The translations under genes were made by a program, and so were the position numbers. 64,000 nt of DNA from Sycobia sp. Sy_11 (Eukaryota; Arthropoda; Insecta; Hymenoptera; Epichrysomallidae), in NCBI GenBank assembly GCA_018907035.1, contig JACCIC010000213.1:434001-498000 (forward strand). The letters are read 5' to 3'. Under the pieces are notes generated by a model. The model searched no databases, was not told the origin of the DNA, and saw only the letters and a program-made list of their open reading frames with translations. Shown here piece after piece: positions 35,891-49,774 of the stretch (the first letter of the stretch is position 1; each line of letters opens with the position of its first letter).

Positions 35891-37550
35891 AGCATTGTTT
35901 AAACGAGCGATTTTCATGCGCAACGCGCCGTCCCGGCTATGCTTCTTCATTTGGCCTGGCCTTTTTATGTACAAGGGGTGGCCGTATACCGAATTAGCCT
36001 ATAAAAGCATTCTGTATCGCTTGCTGTTTAAATGATGAGCATAAGTAGATTGGAATTCTTATTATATATACGCGCGGAGGCATTTCGTATAAGTAATTTT
36101 AACGAGGATAATTCTTCACCCAGAGAGATGTGCTCGCCGTACCTATCCGTCTGCTTGGAATTGCAAACGTCTAATTCGACGGATTATCGTCAACCGTACG
36201 CTGACAAAAAAAATTTCTGACATCAATTAAATATGTACTTGTTTTGTATGATGTAAAGAAATTGATTTTCTGAAACGATGAAAATATATATATTCAGGTA
36301 AATTTAAAAGGACCGTGGTTTGGTTTAAGTGGGCTTCTCATACATCGAGTAAATACTATCCTTCATTTAAGAAGACACTTTTTCAATTTAAGAAAATAAT
36401 TCAACAGTGTATCCAATTCACTATCAATTCTAATCGGATATTCGGGAATGGTTAGAAAGGTAAAACATAATTGAAGTGTTTTTTGTATTTGCTAAATATG
36501 CTGATTAGGGGTGTACTACCAAGCCTGTTAAATTACAAGCACGCTAATTCAAGAAACTGCGAATTGACTAGCTAATTGTTCCGTCAATGTTTCAATTTTA
36601 CACTATATTTGTCTAGAGAAAACAGTTGATTTCACGCCCATTAAAATGGATAACCTCCTTAATCATCCATTCCCTATGCTCGGCAACTTCATTACCAGTC
36701 ATATCAGTTTATGGTGTGAAATATCATTTGAAAAGGCGGAGTTTAAGTATATTAAGGCAAATACTTCATTCGCTACTCAGTATCTATTGCGCCTGACGCA
36801 GAAATTTATTTATATTTTCACGTTTACTAAGAAAGCTTTGTCCTCGAAAAATAATTATCAGCATATGTTAAAAAACAATAGACATAAGTTCGCAATATTC
36901 CAGATTATAATAAAAAATTAAAGTCTTCAGACATCAAGCTTATACCATGCAAAATCTCCATGGAATAATATTCTTCAAACTTATTGTGGATGGAAAAAAT
37001 ATCGAGTGAAAATGTGCTAGGTTCAAGCGAGTCAACTCACCGCAACGCCGACGATCTCGCCTTCACTTTGAGAATTGAGGTCGTCCGAAGGTCCACCTTG
37101 TTTTCCCAAATTCCTGCCTCCACTTTCGATCCCAACTTCTGAAACAGAATAAAATTTTGCGCAAAATCAATGCAACGCCCGGAAATGCGAAATTGTTCAG
37201 TTGAAAATAGGAAAAAATCAAGTCGAACCCTAAACGATCCTATTATCACGATCTCATTGAATTGACGCGCACTGAGCTCAAGAACTGGTAATTATCATTT
37301 CCAAAATAATTATCTCGTGCAAGGAAGCTTTTACATTTGGCATATGCAAGAAATAAATCAATGAATTTTTTAATAAAACTAGTAATTATAATGCATTCTC
37401 GTTTCTTTTCTTTTACAACTGGAAAAATTCATTGGGCATTCACCAAGTAACAAACAACTTCTCCGAAAACATTTTCTAAAAGAAAGCTTCGTTTAGAATT
37501 AAAAAAAAAAAAAAAACAATAAACTAAAAGAAGAAAATAGAACTCATTGG
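35890..37550. other. AT-rich noncoding stretch
   Basis: No secure gene; contains the minus-strand exon candidate at 37041-37138 and a poly-A run near 37500. Confidence 0.5.
37041..37138 (-). CDS. candidate internal exon, unidentified gene
   Basis: On the minus strand, acceptor tattctgtttcag leads into 98 bases ending at a full-consensus donor GCG/gtgagt. Two frames are open. One, entered two bases into a codon, reads VGIESGGRNLGKQGGPSDDL and continues NSQSEGEIVGVA, ending in phase 0. It looks like an extracellular or linker segment. The alternative frame is Lys/Arg-rich. No neighbouring exons were found, so this may be a chance pairing of good splice sites or a small exon in a gene with giant introns. 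Confidence 0.22.
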
Positions 37551-37875
37551 TGAACGCCGGTAATTTGTAATGTACACCAGCACCCCCTTCGCCTCGCCTT
37601 ACTTCGTTCTGGCCTTGCCCACCCGCCCCCGTCGTCTTTTTCAACCGGCCCCCGGCCTCAGCGCGAGAGTAATTCTCCCGTTTCCGGGAAAACTCGCCCG
37701 ATAAAAGTTGCACGGGTGAACGGGGCGAGCGAGGGGCAGGGGCAGGGGTGGGCATTGTTAAAAAAAAAAAAAAAAAAAAAAAGATGAAAAAGAAAAATAG
37801 CCCTCCCTACGACCGTATCATTGTTCCAGTCGACGTTTCCGCTCTCCTCTTCTCCTTCTCACCCGCGCGCGCACG

Positions 37876-37937
<62 letters not shown>

Positions 37938-38760
37938 ACACATACAACCAGAGATATATAGCAAAGAGCAAAGAGAAAAATCCAAACGTCGAGGGCGAGG
38001 GAATATAATTTTTGCGAGCGTTCGAGATTGATACGTGCGCGCGGTCGGGCACGAGGCGGCCGGGTTTTTCCGCGAACGGGGCGAGCGGCCCGCCCGGTGC
38101 AACCCGCGCGTACAGCGCGACCGCGAGCGCGAGGTCGGTGAGATAGGGGGCCGTGGAGAGAAAATCCGGTCGTTTGTATTTTCCCGAGATGGCCCGCATA
38201 CATCCGCGGGAAGTAGGCCCGGGCAACGCGTCCCTCAATTATTCACGGGGAGCTCTGCGATCGCGCGTTACGCCGCTCCGCACCGGTCCGACCTCCCTAA
38301 CCTTCCTTCCTTCCGTGCCGGGGTTCCTCGAGCCCGCCGTGCGCTCCCTATAAAGTTTCCGCCAAGAATTATGCCCCCGCCTTGCCGGAGTTAGGCGGAG
38401 AGAGGGGGGGCGGAGGGGTAAGAGAAGCCGTACAATGGGAAATCGTAAAGCGTCCGCGCGGACCCGACTTCGCCTCTATTGTTTCCCTTCGCGGACGGCG
38501 GCCGGGGTAGGGGGAGAAGAACCGCCCCGGGGCGGAGAGATATTGCGGTGATAAAAATTACGAAATACGTCGCGCCGCGGGGCATCCTCCGCCCCTCACG
38601 CCCGACTTTCTCTTATATCATCGTCCCGGGCGCCACGACTTCGAGGAGGGCTCTTCCTTGAATAACGATATTAAAATCCACTTGATTGAAATCGAGCCGC
38701 GTTCGTTTCTTGGGGGGGGGGGGAGGGCGAGGTAGGGACAAAAGGGGCCGACACGGTTGA
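37550..38760. other. CpG-rich island with (CA)n
   Basis: High-CpG sequence with a poly-A tract at 37760-37782, (CA)n at 37878-37936 and poly-G near 38713-38723. No recognisable protein in any frame. Confidence 0.6.
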
Positions 38761-39950
38761 TTTCGGATTGCGACTTTCCTGCATTTTTCATATTTAGTTG
38801 GATTGATAAATTGGATTCTCTGTGTTTTTTTAATTTTCCAACCCAGTATCAAAGATATTAGTCGGCGATTGTCGGCAATCCGATCGCAATCATGGCTTAT
38901 CTCGTAACTCGGCAAATCGGCGTTCATGAAATCGCAATGGAATTCCACAGCGCTCGTATTAATAACGAACAAACTAATGGGAATTTTAACAGAGCTGCTC
39001 AAATTCTTCAATAATTTCCTGCATACCTTCGATGCGCAGACGCGCGGAAATCCTGCCTCGCGCCAATTTTGAAGACCGTATTCAACACCACGAATAATTA
39101 GCCCGCGATGAGATTTTCACAGGTGACGTGCGTATTTAATTTCTGCCTAAAAATTTCATTGGCGTAAAATAACATTGATTTTTCGCTATCGTCGCGATTG
39201 AAAATTGAATAAAAAAATTCTATCGATAATATTTCAAAATTTGTCGACGTTCGTTCTGCATTATTTACTTAATCGCGCGATGAAAGAGAAACAAAAAAGA
39301 GAAGAATAATTATTTCGGCAGACGCGCTATATTTGTGGGTAAAAATCGATATTTTACGCATCGAGTTATTTATAGATTTTATGAATATTAAGAGTGACGT
39401 TTATAAAATTACGTTCGTGTCGATATCCGATTTTTTTTTTATTCAATTCGTTTTAATATTAGTATAAATAATTAAAAATTTACGTATATAATTTACATTA
39501 TTCAATGGAAAATCGAAGATTTATCAGCGATATATTCTGGGCAATTCAATTTCATTGCTGGACGGACACGTTCGATGAAACGTGGCTCTCGGCGAAATTT
39601 CATTTTACATTCTTCGTATAATTATTGAAAATAGTTATATTACCGCTTCAATATGGTTTATTTTAATAAACAAGTTTTTCGAACCCATGAATTTTTCTCT
39701 TGCGCGTCCAATGCAATCTCTTATCTTCGACTACTAATACAGTGGATTAGACAGGATAAATCAAATATTATACTGTTTCATTGCTTATCTGCCGCTGGTG
39801 TCGTTGCCATTATTCTCGACGTCCAAGCAGCGTGCGAATGAAGACGTACACCGAGTAATCGGAAATAATTAATAATACTTGCGTAGATGTCATTTTACGT
39901 CAACATCCACTATCATCACTGGCCGGCAGAAACGGCTATTTCTTTTTCCT
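38761..39950. other. AT-rich noncoding stretch
   Basis: No gene, RNA or notable repeat seen. Confidence 0.45.
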
Positions 39951-41230
39951 CCTTCCGAGAGGGCACCAGCAGTCCCGTCTCATTACGTAAACCGTAAAAA
40001 GAGAAGGCGAATTGTGAACGTATATCTTTACGCCTTACGTTAAACGCGCGCTCGCGCGCGCGTCAACGATTTACGAAGGTGAATAAAAATTCCAAACCTC
40101 CGACCGTCACATCGGCCGAGCGTCTTCGGCCTGGGTGGGGGGACAGTTCGAAAATCCACCCTTTGGCTATAATTTACAATCCGCGGGTAAACCTTGGAGC
40201 GTCGCGACTCGCTCGGTCCGCGGCATTATTATTTATACATCGAAATACACAGCGCGCGGCGCGCTCCATCCCCATCTCTGGGTAAACAGGCCTCGTAAAA
40301 CACTCCTCCCGACCTCTGATCGCAGTAATGTACCCACGGGGGTTGCATCAAAGTGCCTCTTTTCGCGCAAAGGCATAGTAAAAGAAAGCGAGCGAGCTGC
40401 GCGGGCGGGATGGGGTGAAGGGAGAAAGGATATATATATATGTGTGTGCATACACACACGCACACACACACACACACACACAGGGATGCGAAGCCGTGGA
40501 GCGCGCACGCATTCCGGGGATATTCGAAAATTTCATTTTTAATACCGTGCGGAGACGGCCCGTGGGAGGAGCCGGCGCGAGGCGACGGCGCGACGGCGGG
40601 TCGAGACGGGAGAAGCACGAGAACGGGGGAGAGTGCGATTTCCTCGTCCTTATCCACCCCCCCCCTCACCCCGAGGGCCGCTACTCCCGGCGGGAGGCGC
40701 GGAAATCAAAGGAATCTCGGCCGCGTACGTATGTATAGGCGGCACTGCATATAAGATGCAAAATACGTTAGCGGCGTCGATGGCGCAAGAAGTGCGGCCG
40801 CGCGAGGGGGGGGGGCGGCGGACGTGCCTCGTCGCTGGCCGAGCCCGCTGCCGAGGATCTCTGATCCCGCGGTGGCCGAGGGACATGTGCTTGGATTTCT
40901 TATTACGCTCGTTCATTATTGGCGCAACGATGCTACGATCTCGCGCGGTCTGCTCTCGGGGGGGGGGCCCTCGACCGGCCGCGGGGACGGATCCGAGTCG
41001 CGCTCCCGTAAAGGGGCGGCGGCGGCGTCGTCGGGCCCCTGGCCGAGTCTTCCGCGCGACGCCTTGGATCACGGAGCTCGCGAGGGCCCGTCCGCAGAAG
41101 AACCGATATGGATCATTTTGCTCGTTGAGGCGAAATGCTAGTCGTCGCTGCATTACTTCGGACAGGCCGTATAATTTTCCACAGTAGGAGCGGGGACGTG
41201 TGGCGGTAAATTTTGTTAGTGGTTGTTTTT
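39950..41230. other. CpG-rich island
   Basis: High-CpG sequence with (CG)n at about 40047-40062, (CA)n at 40452-40482 and several poly-C/G runs. Overlapping frames on both strands are composition artefacts. Confidence 0.6.
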
Positions 41231-41574
41231 TATGCATGGATAAATAATGTACGATACGCGAATGTAATAATAATAATAACCTTTATAAATCTGATTTAGT
41301 TCCGATTGATTTCCCAACCTTGTAGGTATGATTTCTAATAGTGATCGGATTTATACATATATCGTTAAAATCCTTTGATTTTTAAAATAAAAATTGTACC
41401 TATGTCGTCTGTTTTTAATTAAATTAATAAATATTTTTATCGGTCTTACAATCTTTACGCCGTAATATATTAACTAAAATAATGACAGTCAGACTATCCT
41501 TGTTTATTCATCATTCCCGAAATTATCCGATATAAAACTTGTTACTAAATTTAATTAGATTAAAAATTAAAACG

Positions 41575-41730
41575 AATACATTAAAATAATAATAAAATAA
41601 AATAATATAAAATAAAATAAAAATAATAAACTATATTCTATGTTAGTTAAGGACAATCTGACTGCGCCCACCATCTTATTTTCTCCTTTGGTGCTCGACA
41701 TTTCGAACCGCTAAGGTTCATCCTCAGGAA
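41575..41730 (-). mobile_element. retroelement-like terminus with hammerhead-type core and (TTATT)n tail
   Basis: Read on the minus strand, CTGAGGA (41721-41727), one T, a perfect 5-bp stem GAACC/GGTTC with a 5-base loop, then GAAA (41701-41704) matches the CUGANGA-stem II-GAAA plan of hammerhead ribozymes, with one extra base. Downstream on the same strand, about 41640-41575, an AT tail of TTATT units follows. Similar motifs are known at ends of Penelope-like and other retroelements. No reverse transcriptase remains, so this would be a truncated copy. Confidence 0.35.
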
Positions 41731-41940
41731 ATAAACTGAACTCTAACCGGGAACTGAAATAATTTCTAACCGGGATAATAACATTTTAAATCATTGAAAA
41801 TATCAATCAGAAGCTTAAAAGTTGCTCCATTAATAATTAGTACGTTTATTTGGTTCATCAGTTTCTATGCAATACTTTAATAAACATTTTTTAATAATAT
41901 AATGGTATATCGTATTTTCAGATAAGATATGTATTAATCA

Positions 41941-42006
41941 TTGTACAGTTTACAGTTTACAGTACTTACAATTACAATTACAGTTTACTTACAATTTACA
42001 GTTTTT
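41941..42006. repeat. minisatellite of ACAGTTT/ACAATTT units
   Basis: About nine degenerate 6-8 base units (tttacag, ttacaa) in tandem. Confidence 0.7.
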
Positions 42007-44868
42007 CTTGGATCAAACATCTGTAGACTCTTTTTCCGTAGTTTTCTACTAATTCAAATTACTCTTGAACCGGAGTCAAACAACTTATTCGTAAAAAAAC
42101 GTAGTTTTTCTACAAAAAAATCCATTCATTCAAACATTAAAATATGACATTTTATTCAGCTCCATATATAGCAAATCCAGAAAAAATCTACACGTTATTA
42201 ATTTTTTGGATTCATTTATTAAGATTAAAACGATCTTTTTTTTCTCTAGACTAGGATAATTTATCACGGACCAAGGGTCCCAAAAGTTCATCAGACTACC
42301 GCTGAGACACGATGAACTGCTCTAAACTACTCTAATGAAATCACCTGATTAAAGAAGATACACGCAGGGAGCGAAAGAGAGGGGAAAACTTTATCGACAT
42401 ATTTTCCGTCTAGACGGGACTCCGGTGTTATACTCAATGTTTAATAATTCAAACGAGGTTAATGGTTATGAAGATTGCTCCCGTTCGTCATACAGTTGAC
42501 ATATTACCTATATATATATATAGGTTTTTTTTCTTAAATGGAACTGGCGAAGTCGGCAAAATAGCAATTCAAAATTTATATCTCGGCATGCACCAGACGC
42601 TGCGCATCACATTGGGAAAAGTTATAATTACTATGTGTTGCGAGTATACACACACATATAAGCGCGCACACACACACACACACACACATATCCCAATCAT
42701 ATAAATCTTATTGTCCCCGAGATCGGCTATAAGCTTGATTTATCGATCGCGCCGAGGGTGGCGCAGTCGGCTTCAATATCATTTATTCGGCGGCGCTAAA
42801 AATGAACTCGCCCTCAAGAAGTTGCGCGTCTTCTTTTCGTCCTGCTTTTGTTTTGCTTGTCTCTCGTACTTGTACATAATGTCCGTACGTAATGTCCCCG
42901 TTTAAGAACGGAGACGCGTTGGCGATGCGTTCTCACTCTCTATCTTATTACATTTAACCTTAAAAATTCGTAACAATGATAGATTCGCGTTGAATTTGCG
43001 GCCGATAAGTGCCAAAGCCACTCGATCCCCGGCACATCGTAGGCGATGTGGTTAAAAGAAAAACTTGACGAATTTATTAAGCGATGAAAAAAAAATACCG
43101 CGGCTACGAAACTTCAACGGAACGACTCGTGAATCCAAGCGCTTAAGTAAGCTCAAACAGAAATCCCACTCGTAAGCTCAAATAGAAAGAAAATTAATTT
43201 GCATTTAATATAGGACTCTCGTTCAGTATGAACGCGGAAATTCCGCGAAGTCATAGCTGCAAAGTTAAATGGGAACTGTTTGGAACTTTGACGATTTACA
43301 GGACGTGACGTATTCAATTTTAATGAAATCCTCGAGACGGCCTCGGACGGAATGATCGTCAACGGCCCGACCCAATTCGGTTATACGCGATTTTGCCCAG
43401 ACGTACGGCGCGGCGGTCGGAGTCGATTTTGCAGCTTAAAAACACGTTAGACGTTTTTTTTTGAAATATCCGGGTAGAAATTTTTTCATGCCGACAAATG
43501 AATTTTTCGCCGGCGCGCTTTCGTAATGGTGAGACGGCGTTGCACGACGCAAATATCAGGCATCGCACGCGATAGTACACTAACTAGGACGAACGTCTCG
43601 TTGGAATGATATATCGCCCATTCGGTATCCTCGCCCATGTTCACCGGTGAACCGCTGTTAACCGAGCGAAGTAATTTGCGGGGATCTCGTTGATTTTGTT
43701 TGTTCGTACATCCGTCTCTTGTTTCTTACGCCTCGTCCCGCTGTCGGCAAGGAAGCACCGCGGATCCGGAGGCATTACGCCTTCGGGCCATACGAATGGT
43801 CTGACCGTCATCAACCCCGTAAATAAACTTGCTAACTTGCGACACTCGCCTACTCCGTTCCTATTTTTATCGATGCTCGTTATTTTTTTTTTCCTTACTT
43901 TCATTCTTTCTTTCCTTTTTCTGCTTTACCTGCTATTGACATCGGGTGTTTGCGACTGCTTAGCGCCCGACCACGGTTAAATTTACTCAATCCGTCCTAT
44001 TTATACTGCGAAGAAATCTATCATTCAAATAGTCTCGATTCGTTAGCTTTTCAATTAAAAAAACAAACAAGAAATAGATCGAATAGCGTTTACAAGGCAG
44101 GTATAAACTTAGCCCGGTCGCTTTTAATTATAATTAACGAATAAGCAAAAAAAAAAAAAAAAAAAAACAAACAAACAAACGCTGAAAACTTTTAACACGG
44201 GAATCGAAAAATACTTTACCAATGTCAGTGGAATTTAGAATCGATACGGATGCAGGAATCATTACGCGATGCATTTACGGTGCGCGGACAGACGGATTTC
44301 AAATTTCCAACCTGGCAATTGCTATATTTGACGGTAGAGCACCGCGGTCCGCGAGATAATTCCGTTTTATTTAGTTTCGAACGAAATTTTGTGAATTCGA
44401 CGGATGCTACTGGCGTGTCTTTTCATCGTCGGCTACATAATGGGAAAGTTGCACGATGCAACCGTATTTCACTAAATTTAAAATAGTCCAGTTGACTATA
44501 CATTTACATTCGGTCATGGTGCGCTAAATTTACATTCGACTTCAGAATTACCTTTCCACTTCCAGGTTCTGTATAAGTTTTCCGTTTTTATTAAACTTTA
44601 TATTAAATATAAACAGCTTTCCTTGAACTATCATTGACTTTCCTAAAATATCTTTCTTTTCCCTGAGATATATCTTATTTATATAATTTCACGTCAGTTA
44701 ATTTACAGATATGTATTCAAAATGTAGTAACCGAGAACATTCGTAGTAAACAAGAAGTTCCGAGACATGTCGATCCTACGCATCTTTCGGACTTTACATT
44801 AAACGCGCCAAAAATCATGGACGAGTCATATATAGTCGAACGCTTATGTAATTTATCCTAGCATTAGG

Positions 44869-44870
<2 letters not shown>
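42007..44870. other. mixed noncoding stretch
   Basis: (CA)n at 42667-42687 and poly-A at 44149-44167. No secure gene; a 67-base exon-like interval at 43752-43818 was judged too weak. Confidence 0.45.
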
Positions 44871-44924
<54 letters not shown>

Positions 44925-45109
44925 CGCAAACTAAATCCCTCCTATATGTATAAACCTCGTGCCCCTAAAACCGTCGCTCTAAAACTTTTCCGTGCCCATT
45001 CTCCATCCCGTAATACAATTCGGATGGTGCTCGCATATATCTGCAAATCCATCCGGAATCGATCATATTTCAGCCCGTGCATGTATCTATGTATTTATGT
45101 GCATATATA

Positions 45110-45155
<46 letters not shown>
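44871..45155. repeat. two (TA)n arrays
   Basis: TA tracts at 44871-44920 and about 45101-45155. Confidence 0.95.
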
Positions 45156-45156
<1 letters not shown>

Positions 45157-45461
45157 GTGGTATATGAATTCTTTACTCCCGCCTCCGGGTCTCAGCCGTG
45201 CGTCACGCCGTATTATATACGTGTCCCGGACGAAACGCGCGCGTCCGTGTAAAGGGTTGCGCGCGAGCCGACCGCCCCGTCCCCGTCCCCCGCGGGAAAA
45301 ACGCCCGCGCGGGAATATACGTAGATGGCGCCTATTTCGCGCCCGAACGATCATATCCTCTATATATGTGCGTGTGTACGTGTGCGCGTGTACCTGTAAT
45401 CGTTTCGCGAGTGGAGAAAGAGAAAAGAATCCGCTCTCTCTGTGTGCATGTATATATATAC

Positions 45462-45513
<52 letters not shown>

Positions 45514-45823
45514 ACGGTTAATGAAGCCTCCCCGGCCGCGTCCTCCCGGGGGAAATCCGGGCGGCGCATGAATTTTCGATCTCGCGCCGGGCGACGCGGG
45601 GGCCACCCCCAGCAAGGGTTAATGACGTCGGACAGAAAGCGCCGCGCGGATTTTTCTTATATCGTCCGCAACGATGTTATGGGTTTACGCGTGTATAGGT
45701 GTATGTATTATGCGATGTATACGGAAACCGACGCTGATTCCAATCCGATTTCCTAGGGTTCTGTATGTAAGCAGCACTACACACACAAACACACGCACGC
45801 ACGCACGCACACACGCACGCACG

Positions 45824-45865
<42 letters not shown>

Positions 45866-45900
45866 TTGCCCCGTATCGGTTCACAGATTATTCTTAAGGC
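45156..45900. other. CpG-rich island with (TA)n and (CA)/(CGCA)n
   Basis: GC-rich sequence with an interrupted TA/TG tract at 45451-45514 and a CACG/CA array at 45779-45862. No gene supported. Confidence 0.6.
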
Positions 45901-46278
45901 TATTAGATTTACGATTGCCGCGGGTTCTGCTGGGAGACGATGCGCGCGACCACGATCCGTAAAATAATTAAATGGTAAATTTTTTTACACGGATTAACGG
46001 TAAAGTTACGCCAGGACCGGTGGGCTCGATGGGATATGACAATGATATGGGATATGATAAAAATACGACGAGGGACGTAATTGCGTAAGCGATACACCAT
46101 TGCCAATGAAAGATAATAATTATGTGGAGATTATCAAAGGGTCGTCAGATGCACATTGTTCGATCAAATAAGACTCACTGGATACTCCATAGATCGGAGA
46201 TCAAAACTAATTGCGCGCGGTCATCCGACGCCAATAATTCATGCCCGTTTTACCAGTTGCGAATCCCTCCCCCCTCCC

Positions 46279-46355
<77 letters not shown>

Positions 46356-47813
46356 ATATTTTCGCCAGAATCGAGCCCCTCCCCCATTACCAAGTCTCGT
46401 ACGTCCGTGTACAAGCGTATGCGGAAACGGAGTAATTATCGCGCATTGCCTCGGCCGTTGAAAAATTCACGAATTCTCCGACGCGTCGCGACCGCAAGAG
46501 ACGCATCGAGGGATAATCGGCCACGACGACCGTAAAAGTAAAGAAACTAGGGGGCGCGGTTGGGGGAGGGGGGTGGGGCAGGCGAGAAGCTCCCGGATAG
46601 TACGCGCCAACGTCGGATAAACGACGAACGACGGCGTTGGGCTATTCTGCAAGGCAGAGATTGCATCGATGGACGCGCATCGACTTTGCGGCAGTAGTTT
46701 CTTTTTTTCGGGATTTTGGGAAATTGGGCAAATACGTGATAAACAATGTACACCCCGTTAAGTAATAGCATATCGATTCAATTTCAAATAATGTGAGAAA
46801 TACTAACGGTGATTAATAAAAAAAAAACCACGTGACCTCTTTGAATGCATTGCGTCTTAAGTTCCCGACCTTGTCTTAGAAAAAAAAATCTCTTCTTTCT
46901 GTTAGATTAAGAAAAAGACGTTCTTAAAAAAAGGCCACTTCATACACAGAAGAAAAGTTCCCGATGTCAAGTAAAGCCATTTCTTAAATGAAGAAAATAT
47001 ACGCCAGATTTAATACGACGTCGTTTGATTTAGATGGATTCTTCTTGCATCAAGTGAATAACTTTTTTGTTTCAGAAGATACTTTCTGAATTGCGGAAAT
47101 AAATTTAGTTGGTAGAGAACAAGAAAATATTTACTATAATAGACCTTTCACTGTCTAATAATTTTCAATAGTCCAAGAAAAATCGACTTAATCCGAATTC
47201 CCAATTCAGCAATAAATTCAAGATAAATCCGTTAACGTCCGTTTTACATGACTTGCGCGAACCCCTTGACATTATCAATAGGAATTGTAATTGTCTTTCT
47301 CGACGACCCTGTGCACACGAGTGCGTAATGCGTACGACGATTGCCGGATACGCGGTGGCACACTGATCGACGGCTCGTAAACCCGATTCGCGCGGCGAAC
47401 GTTGCATCCTACGTTCGTCCCTCGTTTTCTCGTTTTTCCATATCGTAGCTCGAGCGCGCAGTTTCGATTTCTCGACCCTCGGCCCGTAAAAACGTGGTCT
47501 CGAGAGGAATTTGTCGCCGGTCGTTTCCACGTGCCTTTCGAGAAAGTATGCTGCACTCCGTGCGTAATATTTTTGTCTTTAAACCGCGGCCACCCCAGTC
47601 TGTTTTTTACAGTTGCTTATTACCGCTCCAATGCACCATTATTTCTAATATTCATCAATCCTCGTCGTTACGTTGAGGAATTCCTGTATTTTTTTTCAAT
47701 CGTATTCTTCAAACTGTTCAAATAAAAAAGGGAAATAAATAAATAAACAACGCGTGTTCCCTTATTCAAGGGCAAAGAAAGGAATATATCGTATATATAT
47801 ATATATATATACG

Positions 47814-47845
<32 letters not shown>

Positions 47846-48580
47846 ATATATGTATAAAAAGTTGATGGAATAACGGCACAAACGTTGTCTGCAAGTCACC
47901 AGTCATCATTCGTTAATGCAGCCCGAGAAATATTCCGGTTAATTATTCATAAAATTCCGCATTGACCACAAGTAAAATCAATTTATAGATTAACGTGCCG
48001 TTCCGTGTATAATCGAACAAAAAAAAAAAAAAAAAAAAAATTGCAAATTCATGCCGAGTGGATTGAAGAAGGTTTCGTGATTCGGAAATACATACGTGTT
48101 TAATAACAACGCCAACAACGACGACAGAAAAGATGAGGAGCGAAAGAAATGGAACCGAGGCTCTGAGTCAAAAGACGCATTATTGATCATAATTATCCCC
48201 TCCGTACGACGCGTCTCTTCTTGTCGGAACATAATCCTATCTGCGTTAAATATATACAACTGCATTTCCATTCAATCCTCTGATTCGGCTCGCGCGCTAC
48301 CGAAATACATTTTAAATCGATGTCGTATACGAGCTTGATTGGCGAAAACCAATTGATTTAGCATTTGCGACGTATATTTTTTTGTTTTTTTCTCGTTTTC
48401 CTCTACGCCTCGCCTTCATAGCTCACCCACCCCCTTCGATCAGTCGACACCCCCCGACACGCGTATATGTATGTATGTACACCACGAATAGAGTCATTTT
48501 TGCATTTATGCACCTAACGCGGTCGGACACACTGTCGCGCGGGGCGCCACGATATTCCATCGTCGAATCTTTACCGCGCC
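45901..48580. other. mixed noncoding stretch with (TA)n arrays
   Basis: TA tracts at 46284-46354 and 47791-47855 (the latter with an internal ATCGTA...TACGAT palindrome) and poly-A at 48018-48041. CpG-richer at 46370-46690 and 47270-47560. No gene supported. Confidence 0.5.
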
Positions 48581-48581
48581 T

Positions 48582-48586
<5 letters not shown>

Positions 48587-48635
<49 letters not shown>

Positions 48636-49729
48636 TTATATATATAATATATATATAGATATCTTCGTCGCGGTTATACGCGCCTTAAAATGTTAATGCG
48701 AGTCTTTTTATCCCTCGTTCGACCCTCGTCGACGGGGGGAGCGGGCGGAACTCTTCGAGGCGGTTCGACTTTCTCTTCGCCCTCCCGCCTCTCCGCCCCC
48801 CTCCCGTGCCACCGAGCATCTCCTTTTTTCCTTTGGTTTTGACACCGCCGTGAACGCGTCGTTATTCGATTTAAAGCGGTTTACGCGTTCGCATCATCGC
48901 TTTCGAGATATAAGGCTCGATTATGCGCAGTAACGTTTTCTCATTTTGTTCAACAATTCTTACGCGACAGTATCCGTCATGCGTTCTTCGGCAATACTTT
49001 TGATACAGTGGAAAATTAGTACCGGCGATTTTGGCAGAGTCTGAAATTTAAAAAAAAAAAGCTCTTTCTTTTTTCTCGATTGTTTATGATTGGAAACGTT
49101 TATAACGTTCGCAATGGAAATTGCACCCGATGCATCGGCTGATCCGATAAAAATAATTATAATTACCATAATAAATTCTATTTAATTGCATTTCGCCCAA
49201 AGCGTCGATTGTATTCCAGACGATATTTTACGTATTTATTAGTGTCTATAATTCAGAAGTTTCACAATTACAATGATTATCACGGTTTTCCGATATTCAT
49301 TGATCTTCTTATTTCTTGTCGATTATTACATATTATAATAAAAAGCTTGAATAATATCGGTACATTAAAAAAGATTCACATATGGTAAATGACATCTGAA
49401 TTTTTGTTATTTAAGTTTGAGAGATCCGTTCGTGAAATATTCTATAACCCCCAAAAAATAAGAATTTAATTTCGTTACGCATGAACTATCGATGTCAAGA
49501 TTCAAACATTAAATTTAATGCAAGATTTTTTCGTACAATTAACCTATGCGTTTTTTACGCCGTATCTAATTCAAGTACATTAGCACGTTAAATACAATTA
49601 TATTGTATTGTAAATTTGTAATATAGTAAGATAATACTATTATATAAGTATAATATAATAATATAATATAGTAATATTTTTAAAAAATGGCATGTTATAT
49701 CCTGTTAAAGCGCGAAGACTTCTAGGTTT

Positions 49730-49772
<43 letters not shown>
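48587..49772. repeat. (TA)n arrays at 48587-48658 and 49733-49772
   Basis: Two TA-rich tracts; the sequence between is GC-rich (48700-48860) then AT-rich, noncoding as far as I can see. Confidence 0.9.

Positions 49773-49774
<2 letters not shown>

Noticed and set aside
40650..41237. Overlapping long frames on both strands
   Set aside because: High GC lowers stop frequency on both strands; no conserved motif and no splice context.
43752..43818. 67-base exon-like interval on + strand (acceptor ggcaag, donor gtaaat)
   Set aside because: Weak splice sites, short, no recognisable peptide, no partner exons.
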